Origin: Mucilaginibacter ginsenosidivorax
GTDB taxonomy: Bacteria > Bacteroidota > Bacteroidia > Sphingobacteriales > Sphingobacteriaceae
Length of the DNA stretch: 64,000 nt
Assembly (NCBI RefSeq): GCF_007971525.1
Contig: NZ_CP042437.1
Span: 5,394,001-5,458,000 of the forward strand
Direction: 5' to 3'
Shown here: piece by piece, positions 17,001 through 25,465 of the stretch
Layout: every line of letters starts with the position of its first letter
How positions within the stretch are numbered: the first letter of the stretch is position 1
The notes under the pieces: model-generated
Told to the model about the DNA's origin: nothing
Databases searched by the model: none
The model's input: the letters and a program-made list of their open reading frames with translations, nothing else
Made by a program: the position numbers and the translations under genes

Positions 17001-17638
17001 GGCCGCAAATGTACGGCAAGCGCGATCCCGGTAACCATAACCGCTAAAAACGGGTAAAAAGACATCCATCCGGTATTTATGGACACCAGCCACAAACACC
17101 ACCACAAGGCCATGACAGCCAGTAAGCGCCGAAGCCAGCGGAATTTCAGGCGGGACCGGTCCATGAGTACAAGCGCTTGTTGTCGGCAGTGATCCTGAAG
17201 CTGGCGGTAAGCCAAAAACAAATACAGCATAGCGGAACCCCATACCGGCAACGCTGCAACAGGGCCGGACGAATGGATGGATTGCAGGTAACAGGTACCT
17301 AACCCTGCTAAGACCGGGCTGAGGTGCAGCAGGTCCTTCCGGCCGAACCGGTATACTGGCCGGATCGTTTTCCGTACATAAAAATAGCTGAGCGGCCCTG
17401 ATGAAAGCAACGCGAATACGGCAAGCCATTCAGGAAGGAAATCCGGCAGCCGGATGGTAAGGACGAGTTGCCGGGCTATCCGGAACAGCATCAGGAATAG
17501 TGCCAGCGCCAGGAAGCGGTTGGCCGGCCGGTGGGTACCTTGAGCAAAACCTAATAACCCGGTAAAAGCCAAAGCAACGGAAAGCATCCCGCAGAGCAGC
17601 AGATCATACAGGGAAATATAGGACGCATTGAAATTCAA
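14096..17638 (-). CDS. AraC-type regulator fused to an FtsX/MacB-type ABC permease
   Basis: This 1180-residue protein joins two units usually found apart. Residues about 8-210 hold six or seven membrane helices. Residues about 235-336 are an AraC-type HTH (LTSLAEKLGLSTHELSRII, then IAYDSGFSSKSTFHRIFKDL). From about 377 (MFRNYLKVSLRFLLKNRFF) there is a MacB-like permease with two FtsX domains, each with the RNKEIGIRKVLGA-type motif, and a periplasmic domain between helices. No ABC ATPase gene adjoins it. Single-chain sensor-permeases with a DNA-binding part suggest membrane-tethered gene control, possibly for peptide or lipid export stress. A sequencing-fused pair is unlikely because the linker reads cleanly. 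Confidence 0.8.
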   Translation of the reverse strand: MNFNASYISLYDLLLCGMLSVALAFTGLLGFAQGTHRPANRFLALALFLMLFRIARQLVLTIRLPDFLPEWLAVFALLSSGPLSYFYVRKTIRPVYRFGRKDLLHLSPVLAGLGTCYLQSIHSSGPVAALPVWGSAMLYLFLAYRQLQDHCRQQALVLMDRSRLKFRWLRRLLAVMALWWCLWLVSINTGWMSFYPFLAVMVTGIALAVHLRPHDALTAPAAKPVLRAESRSKAIWLKQEMRAGRYHQDPQLTLTSLAEKLGLSTHELSRIINSGLKKSFPEFINGYRVAEVIRKMRDPAYDRLNLAGIAYDSGFSSKSTFHRIFKDLTGKSPADYKDGQEKELPVYKLRPGALPGAVFLRQETISKWSDNKLNRNFMFRNYLKVSLRFLLKNRFFSLLNITGLAAGTLCCLYILLYVQDQYSYDRHHKDAATIYRVTTSLGHTGDVNNMATASPPIAPAMKYDFPEVQQYTRVIPTLGISEHLLSYQDKAIYEQGAIMVDSTFFKVFTYHFTQGSPENAFTDVNSIVLLKPVADKLFGSADPVGKVITIDDADGKNIFKVTGVVDESAGKSQIKANLFIRLNKNGYGGGILTNNSWAGNNFTESYVRLRADANVSALEKKLPAFLNKYGADQLKSSGMSKSLHLQPLTSVHTTPGYNAESGKIVSTSFLYVLILIAVLIQLIACINFMNLSTARASQRAKEVGVRKVIGAGKYDLITQFLGESFLLSFIGVLIALPLLWLALPYLNQITQASIRLSFFGDVRLLLLLGGLVLFTGLAAGGYPAFYMSAFKAIKVIKGNFTSQFSTQVLRRSLVVFQFVISIILITGVIIIYSQLNYIKNRDLGFDKDQQIILTFHTNDTKSKMNALATGLGQLAGVRSISRVSNTFGAEHYFDWGVYLSGMNPAEAVDQQNLYADEHFVQTMGLKLAAGRNLMAGDSGKVLINEALAKRLSLAPEKAPGVTLFSDGDRKFQVAGIVKDFNFRSLHDNIDPFMIIYAPKAQEVDKLILNTDTKDYAAFLAKAGQVWHQYLPQTPFDYTFMNDRMQSAYENDIVLSQIINSFTLIAILISCLGLFGLTAFSAEQRNKEIGIRKVLGASVSGIVRLLSKDFLRLVLIAFVIAAPLAWWAMSRWLQGFVYRVGISWWMFALAAAAALVIAVLTVSVQAVKAAVANPVKSLRSE

Positions 17639-18105
17639 ATACTACAACACATTCAATCTTTGTTCCGTTTTCGTAAAATATTAAAAATCAGTTGTTTGTA
17701 TGCCGTTGGCAAGCCGGTACTGTAATGTAAACGGACAATAGCCCGTTCGTTTCTGGCCACACGAAGAAATTTGGGCCGTGTCGGCGAAAAAGCTATGCAC
17801 ATCGGTTATGTTACCTGTACGGATGGATTTCAGGAACATCTCGGTTAACGAGAGGGATATATGGCCTTTTCATAGTGCCCAGGTATATAGTTGCTTCTTT
17901 GAATAGCTGACTTAGGGTCAGTTGACCACCCAACAGGAAAAAAGGTCGCTGTTAGCTACAAAAAAATGATTATTCATCCAATAATGCTGGTGGACCAATC
18001 TTTTATTTTTGTTTCTTAAACAGGAAATTGCTTAATATTAACTTTAAGAACTGGTAAATGTAATCTTGGACTGCTATTTGCTGCGATGTATGCTTACACT
18101 GCATT
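17639..18105. other. Divergent intergenic region
   Basis: It lies between the leftward permease fusion and the rightward response regulator. No gene is seen. TATTTTTG at 18004-18011 matches TAnnTTTG on the plus strand about 100 nt before the regulator gene, but no TTTG lies at the right distance upstream. Promoters in both directions should be here. Confidence 0.45.
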
Positions 18106-18468
18106 ATGGCCAAGCGCGTACTCGTCATCGATGACGATGAAGATATCCTGGAATTACTGAACATCATCTTCCAGGAGAGCGGGTATGACATCGTTTTGTC
18201 CAACACCGGTGAAGCGGCAGAACATCTGCAGGTCATCCAACCAGACCTGGTCTTACTGGATGTTCGGATCGTGGGTTCGGCGAAAGACGGCCAGGAGATT
18301 TGCCGGGAGATAAAGTCCCAGCAAAACACACGGCATCTGCCGGTAATGCTCGTTTCGGCAGAATCTGATCTGAGCATTATTGCCAGGGAGTGCGGGGCTG
18401 ATGCTTACCTGGCTAAGCCATTCGATATTTATGAATTGCTGGCGCAGGTAAAAGAATATCTATCTTAG
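18106..18468 (+). CDS. CheY-like single-domain response regulator
   Basis: This 120-residue receiver domain stands alone. VLVIDDDEDI supplies the acidic pocket, LVLLDVRIV the phospho-acceptor Asp (about residue 50), VMLVSAE the conserved Ser/Thr position and LAKPFD the Lys. There is no output domain, so it must act through protein contacts or as a phosphate relay. A YciE/F-like gene starts 4 nt downstream, which points to one transcript. Two more single-domain regulators lie nearby at 21620 and 23330. Confidence 0.9.
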   Translation: MAKRVLVIDDDEDILELLNIIFQESGYDIVLSNTGEAAEHLQVIQPDLVLLDVRIVGSAKDGQEICREIKSQQNTRHLPVMLVSAESDLSIIARECGADAYLAKPFDIYELLAQVKEYLS

Positions 18469-18472
18469 CCGC

Positions 18473-18985
18473 ATGAGCGAGCAAAAAGGAAAGTCAATTC
18501 AATTAGGGTCGGAAAAGTTAAAGGTATTTTTCGTCAACCACCTCAACAGGATTTATTATGCAAAAGCCCATTTGGTAGAATGGCTGCCTAAACTACAGGA
18601 TGAAGTACACTTCAGCGACCTGCGGCACGCGATCAGGGAGACCGTTGAGGACGTGGAGAAACAGATCGCCCGGATGGAAGTGATCTACGAGTTGCTGGAT
18701 GCTGAAATTTCCAAAGGCAGCATTAACGGGCTGACCGGGTTGGTGGATGATGCCTTCCAGGCTATCCGAGAGCAGGAGGGGGAAGCAGAATTGCGCGACA
18801 TGTCCATCATATTTTACCTGCAAAATATCGAAAGCGTGGAAATGGCTTCTTTCCAGATATTACAAATAGCCGCGGTCAAACTCAAAAACAAACAGGTCAC
18901 CCAACTGCTCAAAGAGAATTATGACGAGGCGAAAGCCGACCGTACGTTGTTACTGCTGATCGCGGCCAAATACATAACCAGGTAA
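18473..18985 (+). CDS. YciE/YciF-like (DUF892) ferritin-like stress protein
   Basis: This 170-residue all-helical protein has the DUF892 start (LKVFFVNHLNRIYYAKAHLV, close to the usual 'F...L..iY.AE..L...LP') followed by HFSDLRHAIRETVEDVEKQI and late helices bearing EVEMASF-type residues. The family folds as a ferritin-like four-helix bundle and is induced by osmotic or general stress. One or more of the usual metal-binding Glu residues appear changed (Lys-Ala-His in the first motif), so iron binding is uncertain. It is coupled to the preceding response regulator by 4 nt. Confidence 0.75.
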   Translation: MSEQKGKSIQLGSEKLKVFFVNHLNRIYYAKAHLVEWLPKLQDEVHFSDLRHAIRETVEDVEKQIARMEVIYELLDAEISKGSINGLTGLVDDAFQAIREQEGEAELRDMSIIFYLQNIESVEMASFQILQIAAVKLKNKQVTQLLKENYDEAKADRTLLLLIAAKYITR

Positions 18986-19022
18986 AATTAGCCGGAAGCT
19001 GACCTGGCCGCGAAAAACACCT

Positions 19023-19313
19023 TTAACCTGCCTGCTCTTCCAGGAAACCGTTCAGCTGTTCTGCCAGTAAACCGGTGTTATAGTCAGACCCGGCAGCCAG
19101 TACGGTAACGGTCAGTTCCTGTTCCGTAATCGTAATATTCAGGGCCGGGCCCTCGATCACTTCCGGGAAGGACACATTGATCTCATTGAATACATGGGCA
19201 TATTCAATAGCCAGGTTGGAATTTAACTTTCCGTTGATATAGTCCGCGAATGCTGTTTTTAACAAATCGAATAACTTTTCCGCGCTCAGCGGCTTTACAT
19301 TGTTGATGGTTGC
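19023..19313 (-). CDS. Small hypothetical protein
   Basis: The start is likely MATINNVKPLSAEKL at 19313; an upstream ATG at 19328 adds four residues. The protein has about 97 residues and is predicted alpha/beta, with an amphipathic first helix and alternating hydrophobic strands (LNITITEQELTVTVLAA). No signal peptide or known family. It is convergent with the YciE/F-like gene, 37 nt away. Confidence 0.55.
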   Translation of the reverse strand, partial: ATINNVKPLSAEKLFDLLKTAFADYINGKLNSNLAIEYAHVFNEINVSFPEVIEGPALNITITEQELTVTVLAAGSDYNTGLLAEQLNGFLEEQAG

Positions 19314-19424
19314 CATAGGTCTGTACAAGCTTTGGATGGCGATTAAGTTTCACTTGTTAGCAACTATACTGGCGCCGCCCAAACTTTAACCCGGTTGAGT
19401 GCTTGTATTACCACAAGCGATATC

Positions 19425-19670
19425 ATGGAAAACAACAAGAACGACCGGTCAGTATTGGATCACATCAAACAATTAACCGAAAAAGAAGAGCATTTGTACG
19501 GCAAACCAAACCTGACCGATGACGAGGTAAAAGATCTGCACACAGTCAAATCAGAACTGGATCAGTATTGGGACCTGTTGCGCCAGCGCAGGGCGTTTCG
19601 CGATGCGGGTGAGGATCCTGAAAGGGCGAAAATGCGTTCAAGCGAAACCATCGAAAAATATAAGGAATAA
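19425..19670 (+). CDS. DUF2630 family protein
   Basis: The start is placed at ATG 19425 (MENNKNDRSVLDHI), giving 81 residues; an in-frame TTG at 19395 is less likely. The family pattern is clear: VLDHIKQLTEKEEHLYG, then LHTVKSELDQYWDLLRQRRA and FRDAGEDPERAKMRSSETIE. DUF2630 proteins are short, helical and of unknown function, often near stress genes. Here the neighbours are YciE/F-like and light- or stress-sensing signal genes. Confidence 0.85.
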   Translation: MENNKNDRSVLDHIKQLTEKEEHLYGKPNLTDDEVKDLHTVKSELDQYWDLLRQRRAFRDAGEDPERAKMRSSETIEKYKE

Positions 19671-19767
19671 TACGATTGTAACTTATCGGATCGTCGTGAT
19701 TCATTATGCATACAAGATTCCGCACTTTGCTTAATTTTCCATGATCCGGTCACCCGACCTTTGAGCT

Positions 19768-20529
19768 ATGGAAAATCATGATAAAAGAATCGCGCTGATC
19801 ACCGGTGCCAATCAGGGCGTTGGCCTGCAGGTCGCCAAAGAATTAGTAAAAGCCGGTGTCACCGTATTGCTGGGTTCCCGGAATTTGGATAAAGGGCAGG
19901 CAGCAGCAAAAGCAACCGGGACAGGCGCAATGGCCATCCAGATCGATGTGACCGATCAGGCATCCGTCACCGCAGCGGCGGGGCGGATTGAAAAGGAGTT
20001 CGGTCGTTTGGACCTGTTAGTGAATAACGCTGCCATATCCAATACCCGGAAAGGCGATTTATCGCTCGCAGCATATGCACAGATCAGCAAAGCCAGTACC
20101 GCTTCACTGGATGAAGTGCGAGCTGTCTGGGAAACCAACGTTTTTGGGGTACTGGCCGTTTACCAGGCCATGCTGCCGTTGCTGCGAAAATCTTCTGACG
20201 CCCGCATCGTTAACGTTTCGAGCGGTGTTGGCTCGCTGGCTTCCAATGCCGACCCGGCATTTCCTTACCGTGCATTTTATGGCCCGGTTTACGCTGCTTC
20301 CAAAACCGCGCTTAATGCCATGTCACTGGCCATGATGATCGAATTGGAAGGCAGCGGAATTAAACTGAACCTGGTATCACCGGCGTTTACCAGTACCGCG
20401 CTGAATGGTTTCGAAGGTATAGAATCCATAGAAGATGGTTCACGCGAAGTCGTACGGGTCTGCCTGTTTGGGCCTGATGATCCGAATGGTACCTTTACCC
20501 GCTGGGAAAATGAGCATATACCCTGGTAA
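19768..20529 (+). CDS. Short-chain dehydrogenase/reductase (SDR)
   Basis: This 253-residue classical SDR has the cofactor loop TGANQGVGLQ near the N-terminus, an LLVNNAA strand, a Ser in VNVSSGVG, and the catalytic YAASK motif (YGPVYAASKTAL). It closely resembles NADPH-dependent carbonyl reductases of this fold. Glu/Asp after strand 2 are absent and an Arg follows (GSRNLDK), which favours NADP(H). It lies 8 nt upstream of an AraC-family regulator, so the two form a unit. A second such pair lies at 57372-59194. Confidence 0.88.
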   Translation: MENHDKRIALITGANQGVGLQVAKELVKAGVTVLLGSRNLDKGQAAAKATGTGAMAIQIDVTDQASVTAAAGRIEKEFGRLDLLVNNAAISNTRKGDLSLAAYAQISKASTASLDEVRAVWETNVFGVLAVYQAMLPLLRKSSDARIVNVSSGVGSLASNADPAFPYRAFYGPVYAASKTALNAMSLAMMIELEGSGIKLNLVSPAFTSTALNGFEGIESIEDGSREVVRVCLFGPDDPNGTFTRWENEHIPW

Positions 20530-20537
20530 ACATTGAA

Positions 20538-21458
20538 ATGAAAAAAGACACAGAAGCTCCTTACAAATTTGAATCGCTATCGGAATTTCACCGGGTGCTG
20601 GGCTTGCCTAAGCCTGTGCACCCGCTGATCAGCCTGGTTTATAATACTGATGGCAAGATCCGCATACCGCACAGCAGCTGTAAACAATTCATACTGCCTT
20701 TTTATAAGATATCCTATAAGCCTAACCTCAAAGGGAAATTCCGGTACGGCCAGCATTACTATGATTTCGAAGAGGGCGGCCTGTTCTTCCTGGCTCCGAA
20801 CCAGCTGACTGGCACCAGCGATGAGAACCTCGACTTCAGTGGGTTTACTTTATTTGTCCATCCCGACCTGCTGCTCAATTATCCTTTGGCTAAAAAGATC
20901 AAACAATACAACTTTTTTTCTTATGCTGCTACCGAAGTGTTACACCTTTCAGACCAGGAAAAAGAAGTTGTTTTAAATATGGCCAGACTGATTGATGATG
21001 AACTCAATAGCCGTATCGACAGGTTAAGCCAGGATGTGCTGATCTCCCAGTTAGAATTGTTCTTGAATTATGCCTACCGTTTTTACCAGCGCCAGTTCCT
21101 GACCCGTAAAGCGGTCAACAATGACCTGCTGCAAAAAATGGAAGACTTGCTGGATGTGTATTTTGACAAAAAAAACTCCGCAAATCGGGGATTGCCAACA
21201 GTTCAGTACCTCGCAGACCAGCTTCATCTTTCCCCTCATTATTTGAGTGATATGCTGCGTTCGCTGACCGGCTTAAATGCGCAACAGCATATTCACCTGA
21301 AACTTATTGATAAAGCCAAAGAGCTATTGTCTACCACCAACTTATCCATCAGCCAGGTGGCCTATGAACTCAGCTTTGAACATCCGCAATCTTTCAGTAC
21401 GCTGTTTAAAACCAAGACCAGTTTGTCTCCGCAGGAGTTTCGCAAGTCTTTTAATTGA
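20538..21458 (+). CDS. AraC family transcriptional regulator
   Basis: This 306-residue protein has an N-terminal effector domain (FYKISYKPNLKGKFRYGQHYY, cupin-like, about 45-160) and a C-terminal double HTH (VQYLADQLHLSPHYLSDML and ISQVAYELSFEHPQSFSTLF, about 210-305). It probably controls the SDR gene just upstream and itself. It is a close paralogue of the regulator at 58274, with shared phrases such as HPLIS and QHIHLKLIDKAKE. Confidence 0.9.
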   Translation: MKKDTEAPYKFESLSEFHRVLGLPKPVHPLISLVYNTDGKIRIPHSSCKQFILPFYKISYKPNLKGKFRYGQHYYDFEEGGLFFLAPNQLTGTSDENLDFSGFTLFVHPDLLLNYPLAKKIKQYNFFSYAATEVLHLSDQEKEVVLNMARLIDDELNSRIDRLSQDVLISQLELFLNYAYRFYQRQFLTRKAVNNDLLQKMEDLLDVYFDKKNSANRGLPTVQYLADQLHLSPHYLSDMLRSLTGLNAQQHIHLKLIDKAKELLSTTNLSISQVAYELSFEHPQSFSTLFKTKTSLSPQEFRKSFN

Positions 21459-21619
21459 TTGAGCACCGTTTGTCATCGGTAATAATGCCTGAACTATTTT
21501 ATTAAATAAGGTGTTAACGGACAGGCCTGGAGCCGGATATATTTTTAGACGCCGAAAACAGGCGTAAAGCTGGAAGGACAACTTTCCGTATTAGACGAAT
21601 CACTGTGTGGTAAAAGAGG

Positions 21620-21982
21620 CTATACCAATTGCACATTGATCTTGTGGAGCAAATCATCCAGGTCAAAGGGTTTGGATAAAAAATCATTTGGTGCGCCTTG
21701 TTGCTGCAGGGATTCAGACAGATCATGAGTTCCGGATATCAGGATCACAGGTATGTGCAGGGTTAATATATTATTTTTTAAATCCCTGCAGATCAGGCGG
21801 CCATCCATTTCCGCCAGCATCACATCCATCAATACCAGGTCGGGCTGAAATTCGGCGATCACAGCAAAGACTTCCATCCCGGTAGCCAGGGTTTTTACTT
21901 CAAATCCGCTGTCTTTCAACAGGTAAGAAACTATGTATAAAATGCTCTGGTCATCATCCAGTAAAAGTATTTTCTTGCCCAT
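21620..21982 (-). CDS. CheY-like single-domain response regulator
   Basis: This is a 120-residue receiver with ILLLDDDQSI (acid pocket), LVLMDVMLAE (phospho-acceptor Asp), VILISG and FLSKPFD (Lys). There is no output domain. It is transcribed away from the GAF-kinase gene that starts 105 nt to the right, a divergent layout typical of partner genes. It ends 161 nt from the convergent AraC gene. Confidence 0.9.
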   Translation of the reverse strand: MGKKILLLDDDQSILYIVSYLLKDSGFEVKTLATGMEVFAVIAEFQPDLVLMDVMLAEMDGRLICRDLKNNILTLHIPVILISGTHDLSESLQQQGAPNDFLSKPFDLDDLLHKINVQLV

Positions 21983-22087
21983 CTATAACCGCTTAGAATA
22001 TATACGTTGCGAATACGGTGCCAGTAATACGGGTTGTTGCTCGGCGGTGACGCATATTCTTTTTTAAAGCGTACCTTTGGTACATTG

Positions 22088-23296
22088 ATGGAGAAAGAAA
22101 AAGCGTTGCCGGTACCGGAAAATGAAGCCGAAAGGCTGGCGGCTTTAGCCTCCTATGCCATCGTCGACAGCGGTGAAGAAAAAGACTTCGACGCCATCGC
22201 TGCCATCGCATCCGCAATCTGCGGGACGCCCATTTCCCTGATCACTTTTATCGACGACAAACGCCAGTGGTTTAAATCCCATATCGGTACGGACCTGACC
22301 GAAAATTTTCGTGACCTATCCTTTTGCACTTATGCGATAGCAGGAACAGAGGAAATTATGATCGTGCCGGATGCCTTGCAGGACGAGCGGTTCGCCACCA
22401 ACCCGGTGGTGACGGATGCACAAGTTACTTTTTACGCAGGTGTCCCTTTGGTGAATGAGGATGGTTATGCTTTAGGAACGCTTTGCGTTCTGGATCAGGA
22501 GCCGCATGATTTCAGCGAAGCCCAGATCGATGCTTTAAAAGCATTAGCCAAACAGGTGGTAGATAAGATCGAGTTACAACGCAAAGTGATGCAACTGGAG
22601 AAGACTAACCAGGAACTGATCAACGCCAATGTCCTGATCCAGAAGTTTGCTTCGATGGCGGCCCACGATATTAAAAACCCGCTGAGCAGTATCCGGCTGA
22701 CCTCGCAGGCACTGCGTACCCGTCAGGAGATCACGCAAAATGAGGGCTGTTTACGTTTAGTGAATATGAATATTTCGGCGGCGGATAATTTGCTGGTGCT
22801 GGTGGATGAAATGATGGCCTATTCCAAAGAACCTGCTTTGCTGCTGGAAAAGCGCCAGGAGTTTAACCTGAATGCGCTGATCGGTAAAGTGGTGAGTTTG
22901 CTGACCGTGCCGGACAGCATCAGAATTGAATGGCCGGATGAAAACCAGCAGGTATATTTTTCGGTTATTGCAATTGAGCAAATTTTGATCAACCTGCTGA
23001 GCAATGCGATACGCTATAACGACAAGTCACTGGGATTGATCCGTATCCATTTTTCCGAAGATGAACATGACTACCGCTTAGCTGTTGAAGATAACGGACA
23101 GGGTATACCGTTAGAATATCATGATAAGATATTTGCCCATAACTTTACACTGAAAGTTAAAGACCGCTTTAACAACCAGGGGTCCGGTATCGGCCTGGGC
23201 ACGGTAAAGGATTTGCTATATTTGCTGGGCGCCTCCATCACGCTCAAATCGATTCCTGGTGAAGGTTCGGAATTTACCGTTAGGTTAAAAAAATAG
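22088..23296 (+). CDS. GAF-domain sensor histidine kinase
   Basis: The start is placed at ATG 22088 (MEKEKALPVPENEAERLAAL), 402 residues; the in-frame codon at 22034 would add an unlike leader. A GAF domain spans about 25-160 (ITFIDDKRQWFKS, FCTYAIAG, FYAGVPLV), followed by a coiled coil. The HisKA box has His193 in AAHDIKNPLSS, and the HATPase has the N-box LINLLSNAIRYND and G-boxes VEDNGQGIP and GSGIGLG. There is no membrane segment, so it is a cytoplasmic sensor. TACCTTTG at 22072-22079 fits a -7 element but lies very near the start codon. Confidence 0.9.
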   Translation: MEKEKALPVPENEAERLAALASYAIVDSGEEKDFDAIAAIASAICGTPISLITFIDDKRQWFKSHIGTDLTENFRDLSFCTYAIAGTEEIMIVPDALQDERFATNPVVTDAQVTFYAGVPLVNEDGYALGTLCVLDQEPHDFSEAQIDALKALAKQVVDKIELQRKVMQLEKTNQELINANVLIQKFASMAAHDIKNPLSSIRLTSQALRTRQEITQNEGCLRLVNMNISAADNLLVLVDEMMAYSKEPALLLEKRQEFNLNALIGKVVSLLTVPDSIRIEWPDENQQVYFSVIAIEQILINLLSNAIRYNDKSLGLIRIHFSEDEHDYRLAVEDNGQGIPLEYHDKIFAHNFTLKVKDRFNNQGSGIGLGTVKDLLYLLGASITLKSIPGEGSEFTVRLKK

Positions 23297-23329
23297 GCTC
23301 TATTATAATCCGAATTCAGGCTGACGAAA

Positions 23330-23695
23330 TCACGCAGCGATGATTTCCTGTACGGTTGTCACTAAATTATCAAGGTCAAAAGGTTTTGCCAGAAACAGGT
23401 CCGCACCAGCATCATTTGCAATTTTTTCTCCTTCCCGGCTTGCAGAAATAACGATCACAGGCAGGCTTTTTGTCTCCGGATTTTTTCTCAAAGTCCGCAA
23501 TACCTGATCTCCCGACAATACCGGCATCCACAAATCAAGCAGAATTAAGTCAGGATTTTCCTTTTCGATCTCCTCATAAATGTGCAGACTATTCTTCACC
23601 GGGATGATCCGGTAACCTGTTTCTTCCAGGATCAGTTCCAGCATATCCAGGATACCTTCGTCATCATCACAGATCAGGATCGTTTTATTGCTCAT
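23330..23695 (-). CDS. CheY-like response regulator, partner of the LOV kinase
   Basis: The start is taken at the ATG ending at 23695 (MSNKTILICDDDEGI); an upstream ATG at 23710 gives five more residues. The acid pocket ICDDD, the phospho-acceptor LILLDLWMPV, VIVISAS and FLAKPFD are all present. The reading frame begins inside the end of the LOV-kinase gene (11-bp overlap), so translation is coupled and the two form a cognate pair. No output domain is present. Confidence 0.92.
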   Translation of the reverse strand: MSNKTILICDDDEGILDMLELILEETGYRIIPVKNSLHIYEEIEKENPDLILLDLWMPVLSGDQVLRTLRKNPETKSLPVIVISASREGEKIANDAGADLFLAKPFDLDNLVTTVQEIIAA

Positions 23696-25241
23696 CAGAT
23701 TTCCTTTCATCTAAAGGTAAGGTAAAGCTAAATGTCGAACCCTGGGCCGGTTCACTTTCCACCCAAAGGGTCCCGCCATGATTTTTGATGATCTGGTCGC
23801 AAACATAAAGTCCGATGCCCATTCCCGGAAAACGCTGCTGTATATCTCCGACGCGGTAAAAACGGTCAAAGATCTTTTTCTGGTCCTCTATCTTTATCCC
23901 CATACCCTTATCAGACACGGATACCTTTAAATAGTTGCTGACCCTGGATAAATAGACCTGGACCTCACCGGATTCCGGCGCATACTTGATCGCGTTCGAT
24001 AATAAATTATTAATTACCTGGACAATATGCGATTCGTCGCCGGTATAGCTGTTAGTCGCCTGGCCGCGAATAATGATCTGGTGCGTTTTCGTAGCCGTTT
24101 GAATATTCTCCACCGCTTCATGAATTGCCCTATCAAAATCAAAAGTCTCTTTGTGCAATTCAATATTGCCGGTCTGTATCCTGGACATATCCAATAACTC
24201 TGAGATCAGCGTATTTAAACGCTCTACATAGACCCCGGTTTTTCGCAGGATATCTTTAAATTTGTCACTTACTGTTTCCGGCAACAGGCGTTGCATGACC
24301 TGTACATAACCTTTAATTGTTGTCAGCGGCGTTTTTAATTCATGACTGGCGATGGAAAGAAAATCATCTTTGCGTCTTTCCAGTTCGCGCCTGTCGGTAA
24401 TGTCTTCGATAGCGATCAATATCCGGTCTTTATACTGCCCCTCCAGTTCGATCCGGTGTGCATTCAGCAGCATTAATTTTTTGCCGATATGCGGGAAATC
24501 GTGTTCCACTTCAAATTCTTCGACCGGGTTGTTGGTTGGCAAGATACTTTCAAGCAGCTCTTTAAGCTGAACGATATCCCATTGACCGTTCCCTAATTCA
24601 TAAAGTAACTTTCCTTCGGTCTCTTCTTTGGTCACCTTGAAAGTTTTTAAAAAGTGATCGTTGACACTTAAAACTTTAAATCCCGGGTCCAGCACCACCA
24701 GGCTTTCCCTGACCGTTTGAACGATACTCGACAAATAATCCTCACTTTCTCTCAGGCTCCTGGTGCGCTCCTGTATCTGCGCTTCCATGACAGACTGCTG
24801 GTGGAGTAATTCCTGCTCCGCTTTTTTACGGCGGGTGATATCATTTTGAACACCGATGAAATAACAAACATTACCACGCTCATCTTTTATTGGCGACATA
24901 TAAAGTTCATTCCAGAAAAGGGTACCGTTCTTTTGGTAATTGCGCATCTCAACTACACATTCGGTTCCATCATCAACAGCCTTTCTGAGAACCAGTCTTT
25001 CTTTCTGATTTCGATCCTCTTTCTGAAGAAAACGGCAGTTATGACCGATGATCTCATGGCGCCGGTAACCAGTGATCCGCTCAAAAGCCTTGTTGCAATA
25101 GATAATAGGATTATCCGGCTGCTGGTTATCTGTTAAAATGATCCCGGAAATAGACGAATCCAGTGCCTGAATCAACAGGGAAAGATCTTGTTTTATGGTG
25201 TCGTTGGAAAATGAAAATTCCCCGTTTTTTAAACTGTCCAA
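23685..25241 (-). CDS. LOV-PAS blue-light sensor histidine kinase
   Basis: This is a 518-residue soluble kinase. Residues about 20-135 are a LOV domain: GHNCRFLQ contains the flavin-adduct Cys69, and the FMN contacts Asn101 and Asn111 (NYQKNGTLFWN) and Gln132 (GVQNDIT) are all present. A coiled coil and a second PAS (about 165-285) follow. The HisKA box has His300 (SIASHELKTPL), then a HATPase with LLSNAIKYAPES and GMGIGLYVC. LOV kinases form a flavin-cysteine adduct in blue light and change phosphorylation of a regulator, here the overlapping CheY-like gene. The output beyond that is unknown. Confidence 0.92.
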   Translation of the reverse strand: MDSLKNGEFSFSNDTIKQDLSLLIQALDSSISGIILTDNQQPDNPIIYCNKAFERITGYRRHEIIGHNCRFLQKEDRNQKERLVLRKAVDDGTECVVEMRNYQKNGTLFWNELYMSPIKDERGNVCYFIGVQNDITRRKKAEQELLHQQSVMEAQIQERTRSLRESEDYLSSIVQTVRESLVVLDPGFKVLSVNDHFLKTFKVTKEETEGKLLYELGNGQWDIVQLKELLESILPTNNPVEEFEVEHDFPHIGKKLMLLNAHRIELEGQYKDRILIAIEDITDRRELERRKDDFLSIASHELKTPLTTIKGYVQVMQRLLPETVSDKFKDILRKTGVYVERLNTLISELLDMSRIQTGNIELHKETFDFDRAIHEAVENIQTATKTHQIIIRGQATNSYTGDESHIVQVINNLLSNAIKYAPESGEVQVYLSRVSNYLKVSVSDKGMGIKIEDQKKIFDRFYRVGDIQQRFPGMGIGLYVCDQIIKNHGGTLWVESEPAQGSTFSFTLPLDERKSDEQ

Positions 25242-25459
25242 TTTGTACCCTTTTTTATGTTTCGGAACATTGCAAATCTTTTGCCATTTGACACCAAAAA
25301 TCGATGCGAATTAAAATCATGTTTAAGTGAAGGGCCTTCAGTTACGATATCCGGCACCGGCGTTCGTCTTTTAGGCCGTAACCGGATATACGGTGTCCCG
25401 TTAACAAAACACATTGTATAACGTCCTTTCAGCTTTTCTATTTTCGATAGGACTATCAT
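25229..25459 (-). CDS. Uncertain small ORF upstream of the LOV kinase
   Basis: This 76-codon frame is rich in Arg and Lys (RLRPKRRTPVPD) and overlaps the kinase start by 13 bp. It starts 7 nt after the stop of an arsB remnant. It could be a real small basic protein or a leftover of older DNA. No family recognised. Confidence 0.3.
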   Translation of the reverse strand: MIVLSKIEKLKGRYTMCFVNGTPYIRLRPKRRTPVPDIVTEGPSLKHDFNSHRFLVSNGKRFAMFRNIKKGTNWTV

Positions 25460-25465
25460 ATTGTG

